Of a DNA stretch of 64,000 nt, positions 1 to 8,397 are shown piece by piece (positions within the stretch are counted from its first letter, which is position 1; every line of letters starts with the position of its first letter). Position numbers and translations under genes: made by a program. The notes beneath the pieces are model-generated. The model saw only the letters and a list, made by a program, of their open reading frames with translations. It had not been told where the DNA came from and did not search any database. The DNA lies in assembly GCA_049324875.1 (NCBI GenBank), contig JBMONC010000039.1, positions 1-64,000 of the forward strand, read 5' to 3'. The stretch comes from JAWLHU01 sp049324875 (GTDB taxonomy: Bacteria; Bacillota; Sulfobacillia; Symbiobacteriales; Symbiobacteriaceae).

Positions 1-142
1 AGTCATCGATCTCGATCAGTTTGTCGATCTCGTGAATCTTAAAGGCCGGCGGGGTGAGGGGGATCTCCGTTACAACCAGGACCTGGGCCGTGTTGGCGTT
101 GACCACGACCGGTACCTGGATCACATAGCCATGATCCTTCAC
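1..142 (-). CDS. Hypothetical protein, N-terminal 47 residues only
   Basis: A minus-strand reading frame runs off the left edge of the window. It starts at a GTG (140-142) preceded by an excellent ribosome site (AAAGGAGG), which makes the start convincing. The visible part reads VKDHGYVIQV, then a valine-rich stretch, and ends KLIEIDD. There is no signal peptide or membrane segment in this part. I do not recognise the family from 47 residues. It is divergent from degS. Confidence 0.5.
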   Translation of the reverse strand, partial: MKDHGYVIQVPVVVNANTAQVLVVTEIPLTPPAFKIHEIDKLIEIDD

Positions 143-383
143 GCGTCCTTCCTCCTTTGTGGCGTGACGCTACACCATTACCCTATGCACGACGGCTCCC
201 GGGGGTCACATAAGAAGGTGACGCGCAGACTGGAGACCTTCTTCGACAAAAGTTATGATAATTCGTCAAGCCTTCCCCCATTTTCGACCCTGTTCGGCAG
301 GATTTCCCGGCCCCGGCGCGGAAAGGTATCTTGTCTGGGCCTGCTCTGCCGCGGGCTATGATCGCGCTGGGGGGAGTTCCTGC

Positions 384-1382
384 ATGAAGATGGCTGATGA
401 CAGTGCGCATGGCCTCGAGGGCGGGGCCCGGCAGAACCTGGTCACCCTTCAGGAAGGGATGGTCCAGGGGCTTCAGGTGTTCGATGAGCTGAAGATGGAG
501 TACGAGCGGATCCAGAACGAGCTGGAGTCGCTGCGGATCCGGGCCAAGACCGGGGCCACGGGGCTTGAGGTGGAGCGCTCCGTCCAGGCGCTCAGTGTGC
601 GCACGGCCCGGATCGGCGCCCTGCTCTCGCAGGGGGATGCGGTGGTGGAGCGGGCGACGCCGGCCCTGGGCGCCCTGACCCGGACCTTCCGGGAGCTGGA
701 GGGGCGGCTGGAGACCGCCCAGCAGGGGCGGGGGCTCGGACTGCACGCCATTCGGGTGCAGGAGGAGGAGCGGCGGCACCTGGCCCGGGAGATCCACGAC
801 GGGCCGGCCCAACTGCTCAACTCGGTGGTGCTGCGGATCGATGTCTGCCAGCGGCTGGTGGGGCAGGACCCGGAGCGGCTGAAGCATGAGCTGGTCCAGC
901 TGAAGGATCTGGTGCGGCTCTCGATTCAGGACGTGCGCAAGATCATCTTCGACCTGCGCCCGATGGCGCTGGATGATCTGGGGCTCGTCCCGGCGCTCCG
1001 TCAGTACTTGAAGGATTACCAGGCCCGAACGGGCATTGAGACCGACTTTGCGTTTTACGGCAACGACCGCCGGTACAATCCGGCCTTTGAGGTAGCGCTC
1101 TTCCGGCTCTGCCAGGAGGCGCTGACCAATGTGGCCAAGCACGCCGGTGCCACCCGGGTCTGGGTCACCGTCGAGACCACCGGTGGTCAGGAGATCAAGC
1201 TGACGGTGAAGGATGACGGTGTTGGCTTTGACCCGGAGGCGGTGCGTCCTGGCGTTGGTGGCTCCAAGTTTGGGCTGGTGGGTATGCGGGAACGGGCGGA
1301 GCTCCTCAGCGGATCGATGGAGATCCAGAGCGCGCCGGGCCGCGGCGCCAAACTGACCTTCCTCTTCCCGCTGGTGGACTAA
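384..1382 (+). CDS. degS: DegS-type sensor histidine kinase
   Basis: Cytoplasmic two-component sensor kinase of the NarL/DegS class, 332 residues. The N-terminal 110 residues are a coiled-coil sensor with no membrane segment, as in Bacillus DegS. The HisKA_3 dimerisation/phosphorylation helix carries the motif REIHDGPAQ, with the phospho-accepting His at about residue 138, followed by the DegS signature DLRPMALDDLGL. The HATPase domain shows the N-box QEALTNVAKHA and a glycine-rich DDGVGFD motif. I chose the ATG at 384 because GGGGGGAG lies just upstream; an in-frame extension to 255 has no ribosome site. It lies 14 nt before its cognate regulator and surely forms an operon with it. Confidence 0.93.
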   Translation: MKMADDSAHGLEGGARQNLVTLQEGMVQGLQVFDELKMEYERIQNELESLRIRAKTGATGLEVERSVQALSVRTARIGALLSQGDAVVERATPALGALTRTFRELEGRLETAQQGRGLGLHAIRVQEEERRHLAREIHDGPAQLLNSVVLRIDVCQRLVGQDPERLKHELVQLKDLVRLSIQDVRKIIFDLRPMALDDLGLVPALRQYLKDYQARTGIETDFAFYGNDRRYNPAFEVALFRLCQEALTNVAKHAGATRVWVTVETTGGQEIKLTVKDDGVGFDPEAVRPGVGGSKFGLVGMRERAELLSGSMEIQSAPGRGAKLTFLFPLVD

Positions 1383-1396
1383 CAGGAGGAGAACCC

Positions 1397-2074
1397 ATGC
1401 AGACGGAACCCGTGCGGATTCTCATTGCAGATGATCACACGCTCTTCCGCCAGGGGCTCAAGCAAGTCCTCGAACTGGAACCGGACCTGAAGGTGGTCGG
1501 CGAGGTTGCCAGCGGCGATGAGGCGATCCGGCAGGCGGCGGCTCTCCGGCCTGACGTGGTGGTGCTCGATGTCTCCATGCCCGGAGGCGGGTTGGAGGCC
1601 TGCGGCAAGATCAAGGAGGCGATGCCGGAGATGGGCGTCGTCATCCTGACCATGCACGAGGACGCCGAGTACCTGATGAAGGCGCTGAAGGCCGGGGCCA
1701 ACAGCTATATGGTCAAGGACACCGACTCCTCCAACCTCGCGGAGGCGATCCGGGCGGCGAAGGACGGCCGTCCTTACATGCACCCGAAGCTGGCCGGCCT
1801 GGCCCTGATGGAGATGGCCCGGGGGCCCCAGAAGGAGAAGCGCTCCCCGGACGACCCCGGCCTGACCGATCGGGAGCTGGAGGTGCTCCGGCTGGTGGGG
1901 CAGGGCGCCACCAACCGGGAGATCGCCGCGGCGCTCTTCATCAGCGAGAAGACGGCCAAGAACCACATGACCCACATCTTCGAGAAGATCGGCGTCTCCG
2001 ACCGGACCCAGGCGGCGCTCTACGCCATTCGCAACGGGCTGGTCCAGATTGAGAAGGAGAAACCCGGCAGCTGA
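1397..2074 (+). CDS. degU: DegU-type response regulator (NarL/FixJ family)
   Basis: DNA-binding response regulator, 225 residues. The receiver domain (about 5-125) has the acidic pair DD at 12-13, the phospho-acceptor Asp58 in VVLDVSMPG, and the conserved Lys in MVKD. A LuxR/GerE helix-turn-helix occupies about 155-215 (LTDRELEVLRLVGQGATNRE, then ISEKTAKNHM). GGAGGAG lies 7 nt upstream of the ATG. With the adjacent kinase it makes a DegS-DegU system, which in Bacillus controls exoenzymes, motility and multicellular behaviour. The regulon here cannot be read from the sequence, though secreted protease and pilus genes occur nearby. Confidence 0.93.
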   Translation: MQTEPVRILIADDHTLFRQGLKQVLELEPDLKVVGEVASGDEAIRQAAALRPDVVVLDVSMPGGGLEACGKIKEAMPEMGVVILTMHEDAEYLMKALKAGANSYMVKDTDSSNLAEAIRAAKDGRPYMHPKLAGLALMEMARGPQKEKRSPDDPGLTDRELEVLRLVGQGATNREIAAALFISEKTAKNHMTHIFEKIGVSDRTQAALYAIRNGLVQIEKEKPGS

Positions 2075-2102
2075 GCACAGCTCAGATGAGCACGAACCGC
2101 TC

Positions 2103-2131
2103 TTGCCAGGATCATCCGGTTCCCGTATACT
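2103..2131 (+). promoter_or_regulatory. Sigma-A promoter of the cobalamin operon
   Basis: A TTGCCA -35 element and a TATACT -10 element are separated by exactly 17 nt. The predicted start of transcription (about 2138) lies just upstream of the cobalamin riboswitch, as expected for its leader. Confidence 0.7.
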
Positions 2132-2156
2132 GGAGGCGACAACTGAATAGGAGACC

Positions 2157-2324
2157 GAGCAGGTGCTCCCGGTCCAATCCGGGAGGTAAAAGGGAAGCCG
2201 GTGAGAATCCGGCACGGTCCCGCCACTGTGAACGGGGAGTCTCCCTCCTGGTAAGGCCACTGGCGATCACGCTGGGAAGGCTGGAGGGGGGCGTTGATCC
2301 GGAAGTCAGGAAACCTGCCTGCTC
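2157..2324 (+). ncRNA. Cobalamin (AdoCbl) riboswitch
   Basis: The leader contains the conserved core of the cobalamin aptamer: GGGAAGCCGGTGAGAATCC, then the CCGCCACTGTGAAC segment, and the B12 box AAGTCAGGAAACCTGCC at about 2303-2319. The closing stem P1 is formed by GAGCAGG (2157-2163) and CCTGCTC (2318-2324). The genes behind it are all for corrinoid uptake and cobalamin nucleotide-loop assembly, so function and context agree. Ligand binding is expected to repress the operon through the hairpin that follows. Confidence 0.95.
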
Positions 2325-2400
2325 GCGCATCGACTCACCTTCGGAGGAAAGGGGGAGACGACTCGCGTGGCGCGTCCACCGAATCTGAGCCTGAACCTTT

Positions 2401-2425
2401 CCCCTGGCTGAAAGCCGGGGGTTTT
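2401..2425 (+). terminator. Intrinsic terminator of the cobalamin riboswitch expression platform
   Basis: An 8-bp stem (CCCCTGGC with GCCGGGGG, one G-T pair) closes a TGAAA loop and is followed by TTTTCTGTT. It lies between the aptamer and the first gene, the usual place for a ligand-controlled terminator. Confidence 0.75.
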
Positions 2426-2457
2426 CTGTTGCCTGAACCTGACGGAGGAGTGGGCCC

Positions 2458-3192
2458 ATGAGGTGGCGTGACATTACGGTACTCGACCTGCCGGGGGGTG
2501 ACCGGCTGCTGGTCGCCTGCGACGCGGCGGGCGGCATCGGCCCCAAGGAGCAGGACTTCGTCCCGGTTCCCGGCTACGTCCTCGGCCGGTTGACCGCCAG
2601 GGTCGTCCTCATGGAGGCGATCGCCGCGGGGGGCCGTCCGGTCCTTCTGGTCAACAACACCTGTGTCGAACCGATCCCGACGGGGTCGGAGATCCTGGCG
2701 GGCATCCTGGACGAAGGGATCGCCGCCGGGCTCGGCCCCGAGCAGATCACAGGCTCCTTCGAGAAGAACATCCCCACGCTCCAGACGGGGCTGGGCGTCA
2801 CCGTCCTCGCCCTGGCAGAGCGGGCGCCGCGGACGGCCCAACCGGGCGACCTGATCGTGGCCATCGGCCGGCCGAAGGTGGGCGCCGAGGTCCGGCTGGA
2901 CGACCCGGAGACGGCCGACCTGGCCCTGGTCCAGCGGCTGGCGGCTGACCCGCTGGTCCACGACCTGCTCCCCGTCGGCTCCCGGGGGATCGCCGCCGAG
3001 GCGGCCGAGATGGCAAGTAGCGCCCAGTTGGGGCTCGAGGGGGTGGCGCCGGAGGAGGGGTGGGACCTGGACAAGTCCGCCGGGCCTGCCACCTGTGTCC
3101 TGGCGGCGGTGCCGCCCAGCGCCCTCCCCGGGCTGGCCCTCACCCTGACCCAGCCCTTCGCCCCGGTGGCCCGCCTGGTCCCCCAGGCCTGA
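2458..3192 (+). CDS. AIR-synthase-related (PurM/ThiL-fold) protein, possible alpha-ribazole kinase CblS
   Basis: A 244-residue protein of the AIR synthase-related superfamily (PurM, ThiL, HypE, SelD), which bind ATP and phosphorylate or activate small substrates. The N-terminal half has the expected LLVACDAAGGIGPKEQD start and the later LTARVVLMEAIAAGGRP and NNTCVEP segments; the C-terminal half is shorter than in ThiL. It is the first gene after the cobalamin riboswitch. The operon has cobU, cobS and cobC but no cobT, the usual source of alpha-ribazole phosphate. CblS, an alpha-ribazole kinase of Geobacillus and Listeria, has this fold and would fill the gap. The fold call is solid; the CblS function is an inference from context. 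Confidence 0.7.
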   Translation: MRWRDITVLDLPGGDRLLVACDAAGGIGPKEQDFVPVPGYVLGRLTARVVLMEAIAAGGRPVLLVNNTCVEPIPTGSEILAGILDEGIAAGLGPEQITGSFEKNIPTLQTGLGVTVLALAERAPRTAQPGDLIVAIGRPKVGAEVRLDDPETADLALVQRLAADPLVHDLLPVGSRGIAAEAAEMASSAQLGLEGVAPEEGWDLDKSAGPATCVLAAVPPSALPGLALTLTQPFAPVARLVPQA

Positions 3193-3226
3193 CCCATCCA
3201 TCACCTTGCTTCAGGAGGAATCCGAC

Positions 3227-4213
3227 GTGAAGAATCGCCGTTTTGCGCTTCTCTTTACCGCCCTGTTCCTGCTGGCCTCGCTGCTGGCGGGCTGCGGCGG
3301 CAGCCAGACCGCCGGCTCGAAGGAGACCGCCAAGCCCGCCGCCCAGGAGCCGGCGAAGCAGGAGCCGGCCAAGGCCGCCCCCAAGCAGACCGCCTACCCG
3401 CTCACCATCAAGGACGCCGCCGGGCGGGATGTGACCATCGCCGCTGAGCCGAAGCGGATCGTCTCCGTCGCCCCCTCCAACACCGAGCTGGTCTTCGCCC
3501 TCGGCAAGGGCTCCGCCCTGGTGGGCCGCTCCGACTTCTGCGACTACCCCGCCGAGGCCAAGGCGATCGAGTCGATCGGCGGCTTCAGCCCGCCCAACTA
3601 CGAGAAGATCCTCTCCCTCAAGCCCGACCTGGTGCTGCTGATCGGCGGCAGCAAGGAGGCCCGGGAGAAGCTGACCCAGGAGTACAAGCTGACCACCTTC
3701 GTGCTGGACCCGCAGAACTTCGAGCAGCTCTACCAGGGCATCAAGGCGCTGGGCCAGGTGCTGAACGCCCAGGAGCAGGCGGAGAAGCTGGTGGCCGAGA
3801 TGCAGAAGCAGGTGGATGAGATCGGGGCCAAGACCGCCAAGGCGGCCAGCAAGCCGGTGGTCTTCTACGAGGTCTGGCACGACCCGCTGATGACCGCCGG
3901 GCCCAACACCTTCATCGACGATATGATCCGGATCGCCGGTGGCACCAATGCCGCCGCCGCCGCCAAGGAGCCGTGGCCTGCCTTCCCGCTGGAGCAGTTG
4001 GCCGCCGCCAACCCGGAGATCATCATCACCGGCTCCCCTGACGCCGCCAAGGCCGCCGCTGCCCGGAAGGGCTGGGAGTCGCTCAAGGCGGTCAAGGAGG
4101 GGAAGGTGGTGGGCGTGCCCGACCAGAACCTGGTGGTCCGCCCCGGTCCCCGGCTGGTCCAGGGGCTGAAGTGGTTCGCTGAGCAGATCCATCCGGAGAT
4201 CTTTAAGAAGTAG
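3227..4213 (+). CDS. btuF: Corrinoid ABC transporter substrate-binding lipoprotein
   Basis: Extracellular solute-binding lipoprotein, 328 residues, periplasmic-binding-protein fold of the BtuF/FhuD class. A signal peptide with lipobox LLAGCGG anchors it to the membrane, followed by a Pro/Ala/Lys-rich linker. The first lobe has RIVSVAPSNTELVFALG; GRSDFCDYP and KPDLVLL are typical of vitamin B12 binders. The start is the GTG at 3227, behind AGGAGGAA; an upstream in-frame TTG lacks a site. It is followed by permease and ATPase genes. Specificity for corrinoids rather than siderophores rests on the riboswitch and the cob genes. Confidence 0.9.
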   Translation: MKNRRFALLFTALFLLASLLAGCGGSQTAGSKETAKPAAQEPAKQEPAKAAPKQTAYPLTIKDAAGRDVTIAAEPKRIVSVAPSNTELVFALGKGSALVGRSDFCDYPAEAKAIESIGGFSPPNYEKILSLKPDLVLLIGGSKEAREKLTQEYKLTTFVLDPQNFEQLYQGIKALGQVLNAQEQAEKLVAEMQKQVDEIGAKTAKAASKPVVFYEVWHDPLMTAGPNTFIDDMIRIAGGTNAAAAAKEPWPAFPLEQLAAANPEIIITGSPDAAKAAAARKGWESLKAVKEGKVVGVPDQNLVVRPGPRLVQGLKWFAEQIHPEIFKK

Positions 4214-4240
4214 GAAGAGAGAGGGTCAGGAGGTGGCGTC

Positions 4241-5284
4241 ATGCGGGCTGCACGGGGCCGTCGGGTTCTGCTCTGGGGCCTGGTGGCGCTCCTCCTGACC
4301 CTGGTGCTTGCGGGGGCGGTCGGCTCGGTTCGCATCCCCCCGGGGGATGTGATCCGCATCATCCTCAGCCGGATCGGGCTGGGGCTGGAGCCGACCTGGC
4401 AGGAGACCCACGGGATCATCCTCTGGGATATCCGGCTGCCCCGGGTGGTGATGGGGATGCTGGTGGGCATGGCGCTCTCGGTGGCGGGAACCGCCTACCA
4501 GGGGCTCTTCAAGAACCCGCTGGCCGACCCCTTTGTGCTGGGGGTCTCGGCGGGGGCTGCTGTGGGTGCGGCCATCGCGATCGCCTTTGTGGAAAGGGCG
4601 CTGGCGATGACGGGCATCTGGCAGCTGGGCCCGGTGCCGCTCTTTGCCTTCCTGGGCGGGCTGGGCGCCGTCACCCTGGTCTACCGGCTGGCGGCCGTCG
4701 GCCGGCGGGTCCCCACGGTGGGGCTGCTGCTGGCCGGTGTGGTGGTCGGCTCGCTGGCCATGTCCATCGTCTCCCTGATCCTCTACTTCACCCACTCCTC
4801 CGCCCGGGACGCCATCATCTTCTGGATGATGGGCGGACTCTCCGGGGCCAACTGGTGGAAGGTGGGCTGGCTGCTCCCCTACCTGGCGGTGGGCATCGGC
4901 CTGCTGCTCTGGCACGGGCGGGAGCTGAACGCCTTCCTGCTGGGCGAGGAGCCGGCGGCCACCATGGGGGTGGAGGTGGAGCGGCTGAAGCGGGTGGTCC
5001 TGGCCACCGGCGCCCTGCTGACCGCCGCATCGGTCGCCTTCGCCGGCGCCATCGGCTTCGTGGGGCTGATCGTCCCGCACCTGGTCCGGCTGCTGGTCGG
5101 GCCGGACCACCGGTTCCTCCTGCCCGGCTCGGCGGTGGTGGGGGCGGTGGTGCTGGTGCTGGCCGACACCCTGGGGCGCTCCCTGCTGGGGGCGACCGAG
5201 ATCCCGGTGGGGCTGGTGATGTCCCTCACGGGCGGTCCTTTCTTCCTCTATATCCTCCGCCGCCGGCTGATGCCGCGGGACTAG
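4241..5284 (+). CDS. btuC: Corrinoid ABC transporter permease (FecCD family)
   Basis: Polytopic membrane permease, 347 residues, with about ten hydrophobic helices, of the BtuC/FecCD family. Family signatures visible include the RLPRVVMGMLVGMALSVAG segment, QGLFKNPLADPFVLGVSAGA, and near the C-terminus the GFVGLIVPHLVRL coupling region that contacts the ATPase. AGGAGG precedes the ATG. It moves the corrinoid delivered by the upstream lipoprotein across the membrane. Confidence 0.93.
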   Translation: MRAARGRRVLLWGLVALLLTLVLAGAVGSVRIPPGDVIRIILSRIGLGLEPTWQETHGIILWDIRLPRVVMGMLVGMALSVAGTAYQGLFKNPLADPFVLGVSAGAAVGAAIAIAFVERALAMTGIWQLGPVPLFAFLGGLGAVTLVYRLAAVGRRVPTVGLLLAGVVVGSLAMSIVSLILYFTHSSARDAIIFWMMGGLSGANWWKVGWLLPYLAVGIGLLLWHGRELNAFLLGEEPAATMGVEVERLKRVVLATGALLTAASVAFAGAIGFVGLIVPHLVRLLVGPDHRFLLPGSAVVGAVVLVLADTLGRSLLGATEIPVGLVMSLTGGPFFLYILRRRLMPRD

Positions 5285-5304
5285 ATGACGAGGAGGTGCC
5301 ACCC

Positions 5305-6141
5305 ATGTACCTGTCCGTCCAGGGGATCACCTGTGGCTACGGCGGCCGGCCGGTGCTGCAGGAGTTCAGCCTCAACCTGCGCCGGGGGGAGTTCCTGGCG
5401 GTGGTCGGCCCCAACGGCAGCAGCAAGTCGACGCTGGTCCGGGCGCTCTGCCGCGCCCTGAAGCCTGCCGCGGGCCGGGTGCTGCTGGACGGCCGGGAGA
5501 TCTACCGGATGGGCGCCCGGGAGCTGGCCCGGCAGATGGCGGTGGTGCAGCAGGAGACGGCGGTGGAGTTCGAGTTCACCGTGGAGGAGCTGGTCGCACT
5601 GGGGCGGCTGCCCCACCTGCGGCCGCTGCGCGGCGAGACGGAGGAGGACCGGCGGGCGGTCCGCTGGGCGATGGAGATGACGGGGACGCTGCCCCTGGCC
5701 GACCGGCTGGTCACCCGGCTTTCGGGGGGCGAGCGGCAGCGGGTGATGGTGGCCCGGGCCCTGGCCCAGGAGCCGAGCCTGCTGATCCTGGATGAGCCCA
5801 CCGCCCACCTGGACATCGCCCACCAGGTGGAGCTGCTGGACCTGACCCGGCGGCTGAACCGGAGCTGCGGGCTGTCGGTGATCGCCGTCCTCCACGACCT
5901 GAACCTGGCCGGCCAGTACGCCGACCGGATGCTCCTGCTGAAGGAGGGGCGGCGCTATGCGGAGGGCGCCCCGCAGGAGGTGCTGACCGAGGCGAACATC
6001 CTGGCGGTCTACGGCAGCCGGGTGCGGGTGATCCGGCACCCGGTGGAGGGGACGCCCCACGTGATCCTCCTCTCCCGGGAGGGGTCCGCGGAACCGGAAC
6101 GGGTAGCAGCGGGAAGGGCGGCGGGCCGATGGGAGAGCTGA
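5305..6141 (+). CDS. btuD: Corrinoid ABC transporter ATPase
   Basis: ABC ATPase, 278 residues, of the BtuD/FecE group. The Q-loop (VVQQETAVEFEFTVEE), signature LSGGERQRVMVARAL, Walker B LLILDEPTAHLD and switch His (VLHDLNLA) are all present. The Walker A reads GPNGSSKST, with Ser in place of the usual glycine before the lysine. The ATG at 5305 has AGGAGGTG upstream; a much longer in-frame extension is only shadow coding over btuC. The last 13 nt overlap cobU, implying coupled translation. Confidence 0.92.
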   Translation: MYLSVQGITCGYGGRPVLQEFSLNLRRGEFLAVVGPNGSSKSTLVRALCRALKPAAGRVLLDGREIYRMGARELARQMAVVQQETAVEFEFTVEELVALGRLPHLRPLRGETEEDRRAVRWAMEMTGTLPLADRLVTRLSGGERQRVMVARALAQEPSLLILDEPTAHLDIAHQVELLDLTRRLNRSCGLSVIAVLHDLNLAGQYADRMLLLKEGRRYAEGAPQEVLTEANILAVYGSRVRVIRHPVEGTPHVILLSREGSAEPERVAAGRAAGRWES

Positions 6142-6677
6142 TCCTGGTGCTGGGCGGCGCCCGCAGTGGCAAGAGCCGCTACGCCGAGCGGCTGGCGGCA
6201 GACTATGCGAAGGTGATCTACCTGGCCACCGGCCAGGTGACCGACTCGGAGATGGCGGAGCGGATCGCCCTGCATCGGGCCTCCCGCCCGGCCTCCTGGC
6301 GGACGGTGGAGGAGGGGTACCAGCCCGCATCCGCCCTGCGTCAGGCGCTGGGCGAGGGACCGGCGGAGGCGGTGCTGCTCGACTGCGTCTCCTTTTTGGT
6401 GACCAACCACCTGCTCGCCGCCGAGGAGGGGTTCGAGAGCCGGGCCCGGCAGGCGCTCCTGGAGTTGCTCCACCTCTGCCGGGAGCGGGAGCTCCACCTG
6501 ATCGCCGTCTCCAACGAGGTGGGGATGGCGCTGGTGCCCGAGCACCGGCTGGGGCGGCTCTTCCGGGACGCCCAGGGGCGGATCAACCAGCTGCTGGCCC
6601 GGGAGGCCGACCGGGTCTACGCCTGCATCGCCGGCATCGCCGTCGATCTCAAGCGGATCGGGGATGTGATCGAGTGA
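6129..6677 (+). CDS. cobU: Adenosylcobinamide kinase / adenosylcobinamide-phosphate guanylyltransferase
   Basis: Bifunctional CobU, 182 residues: phosphorylates adenosylcobinamide and then attaches GMP to give adenosylcobinamide-GDP. The P-loop GGARSGKS lies at residues 9-16. The HRASRPASWRTVE segment contains the histidine expected to carry GMP, and LLDCVSFLVTN is the family's Walker B region. Length is normal for the family. It overlaps btuD by 13 nt and meets cbiB at an ATGA junction. Confidence 0.94.
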   Translation: MGELILVLGGARSGKSRYAERLAADYAKVIYLATGQVTDSEMAERIALHRASRPASWRTVEEGYQPASALRQALGEGPAEAVLLDCVSFLVTNHLLAAEEGFESRARQALLELLHLCRERELHLIAVSNEVGMALVPEHRLGRLFRDAQGRINQLLAREADRVYACIAGIAVDLKRIGDVIE

Positions 6678-7624
6678 TGGAGCTGCCCTGGACCCCCTGG
6701 TTCCTCCCGCTCCTCGCCTTCGCCGTCGATGCCCTGGTGGGCGACCCGCCCTGGCTGACCCATCCGGTGATCTGGATGGGCCGGGCGATCCAGTGGCTGG
6801 AGGGCCTGCTCCGCCGGACCCGCCTGCCCCTGCGGCTGGCGGGGGTGATCCTGGCCCTTGCCCTGCCCGCCCTGGCCTGGGGCGCCACCTGGGGGCTGAT
6901 CCGGCTGGCCGGCCTCCTCCATCCGTGGCTGGCGGTGGGGGTGGAGGTCTGGCTCTTCAGCACCACCCTGGCCGCCCGCTCCCTGGCCGAGCACGCCCTG
7001 GCGGTCTGGCGGCCGCTCCGGCTGGGCGACCTGGCGGAGGCCCGCCGGAAGCTGAGCTGGATCGTCGGGCGGGATACCGACCGGCTGGATGAGGGCGAGA
7101 CCGCCCGGGCGGCGGTGGAGACGGTGGCCGAGTCGACCTGCGACGGGGTGCTCGCCCCGCTCTTCTGGGGGCTGGTGGGCGGCGCTCCGCTGGCGATGGC
7201 CTACAAGGCGGTCAACACCCTGGACTCGATGGTGGGCCACAAGGATGAGCGCTACCTGCACTTCGGCTGGGCCTCCGCCCGGCTGGACGACCTGGCCAAC
7301 TGGCTCCCGGCCCGCTGGAGCGCCCTGATGATCGGACTGGTGGGCGGCTCGGCACGGGCGCTGCGGACCGCCCTGCGGGACGCCCACCGCCACCCCAGCC
7401 CCAACTCCGGCTGGCCCGAGGCGGCGATGGCCGGGCTGCTGGGGGTCCGGCTGGGCGGGCTGAACTACTACGACGGCGAGCCGGAGATGCGGGCGACCAT
7501 GGGCGACCCGCTCCGGCCGCTGGAGGCGGCGGATATCCCCCGTTCGGTGCGATGGATGTACCTGGCCGCGGCGGCTTCGGCCCTGTTGGGCGCCGCGCTG
7601 CTGGGCTGGCTGGAAAGGGGCTGA
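6677..7624 (+). CDS. cbiB: Adenosylcobinamide-phosphate synthase (CbiB/CobD family)
   Basis: Integral membrane protein, 315 residues, that joins (R)-1-amino-2-propanol O-phosphate to adenosylcobyric acid. Recognised by the N-terminal DALVGDPPWLTHPVIWMG, the central SWIVGRDTDRLDEGE and AVETVAESTCDGVLAPLFW, and HPSPNSGWPEAAMAGLLG. Several hydrophobic helices. The ATG at 6677 overlaps the cobU stop (ATGA); a GTG one codon earlier is also possible. Its phosphorylated substrate is made by the decarboxylase encoded two genes downstream. Confidence 0.93.
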   Translation: MELPWTPWFLPLLAFAVDALVGDPPWLTHPVIWMGRAIQWLEGLLRRTRLPLRLAGVILALALPALAWGATWGLIRLAGLLHPWLAVGVEVWLFSTTLAARSLAEHALAVWRPLRLGDLAEARRKLSWIVGRDTDRLDEGETARAAVETVAESTCDGVLAPLFWGLVGGAPLAMAYKAVNTLDSMVGHKDERYLHFGWASARLDDLANWLPARWSALMIGLVGGSARALRTALRDAHRHPSPNSGWPEAAMAGLLGVRLGGLNYYDGEPEMRATMGDPLRPLEAADIPRSVRWMYLAAAASALLGAALLGWLERG

Positions 7625-7629
7625 CGCTG

Positions 7630-8397
7630 ATGCGGATCGCACTTTCCTTCCTCACCCGCCTGCCGGCGGGCCGGGTGGAGGCGGAGGACTACCTGGCCGC
7701 CCTGGGCCGCTCCGCCTGGCTCTTCCCGCTGGTGGGGCTGCTGGTGGGGGGCGTCACCGTGGCGGCTGACCTGCTGGCCGGGCTGGCCTTCGGTCCGGCC
7801 CCCCGGGCGGCGGCGGTGATCGCTGCCGGGCTCTGGGTGACCGGTCTGCTCCACCTGGACGGGCTGATGGACACCGCCGACGGCCTGGGCTCCCACCGGA
7901 GCCGGGAGCGGATGCTGGAGATCATGAAGGACAGCCGGGTGGGGGCGATGGGCGCCGCGGTCGGGGCGCTCTCGCTCCTGCTTCGCTTTGCGCTGCTGCT
8001 GGAGGTGGCCCCGCCGCTGCGGCTCCCGGCCCTGCTGCTCGCCCCGGCGCTGGGCCGGATGGCGATCACCCTCGCCGCGGGGCTCTTCCCCACCGCCCGG
8101 ACCGAGGGCTCCATGGCCGCCTCCTTTGCCGAGCACGTGGGGCGGGAGCGGGTGGCCGGGGCGCTGCTCCTGGGGCTGGGGCTGGCCGCCCTCCTACCCC
8201 TGGCGGCCGGGCCGGCGGTCCTGGTCCGGGGGCTGGCCGCCTGGGGCCTGGGGCTCCTCGCCGCCCTGCTGCTGGCCCGCTCCTTCGCCCGCCGGTTGGG
8301 CGGGCTGACCGGCGACACCTACGGGGCGATCAACGAGGCGGTGGAGCTGGTCAGCCTCGCCTGCTTCGCTGCCGCCCTCGGGAGGTGGCCGCTGTGA
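7630..8397 (+). CDS. cobS: Adenosylcobinamide-GDP ribazoletransferase (cobalamin synthase)
   Basis: Membrane enzyme, 255 residues, that joins adenosylcobinamide-GDP to alpha-ribazole or its phosphate, closing the nucleotide loop. It begins with SFLTRLPAG and has the acidic motif HLDGLMDTADGL at about residues 75-86, then MKDSRVGAMG, both diagnostic for CobS. The C-terminal GGLTGDTYGAINE is also typical. I used the ATG at 7630; reading further upstream only covers cbiB. It overlaps the next gene by 4 nt. Confidence 0.94.
   Translation: MRIALSFLTRLPAGRVEAEDYLAALGRSAWLFPLVGLLVGGVTVAADLLAGLAFGPAPRAAAVIAAGLWVTGLLHLDGLMDTADGLGSHRSRERMLEIMKDSRVGAMGAAVGALSLLLRFALLLEVAPPLRLPALLLAPALGRMAITLAAGLFPTARTEGSMAASFAEHVGRERVAGALLLGLGLAALLPLAAGPAVLVRGLAAWGLGLLAALLLARSFARRLGGLTGDTYGAINEAVELVSLACFAAALGRWPL

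Noticed and set aside
4855..5304. Long N-terminal extension of BtuD
   Set aside because: The upstream frame overlaps btuC, is Gly/Ala/Arg-rich without conserved motifs, and the ATG at 5305 has a strong ribosome site.
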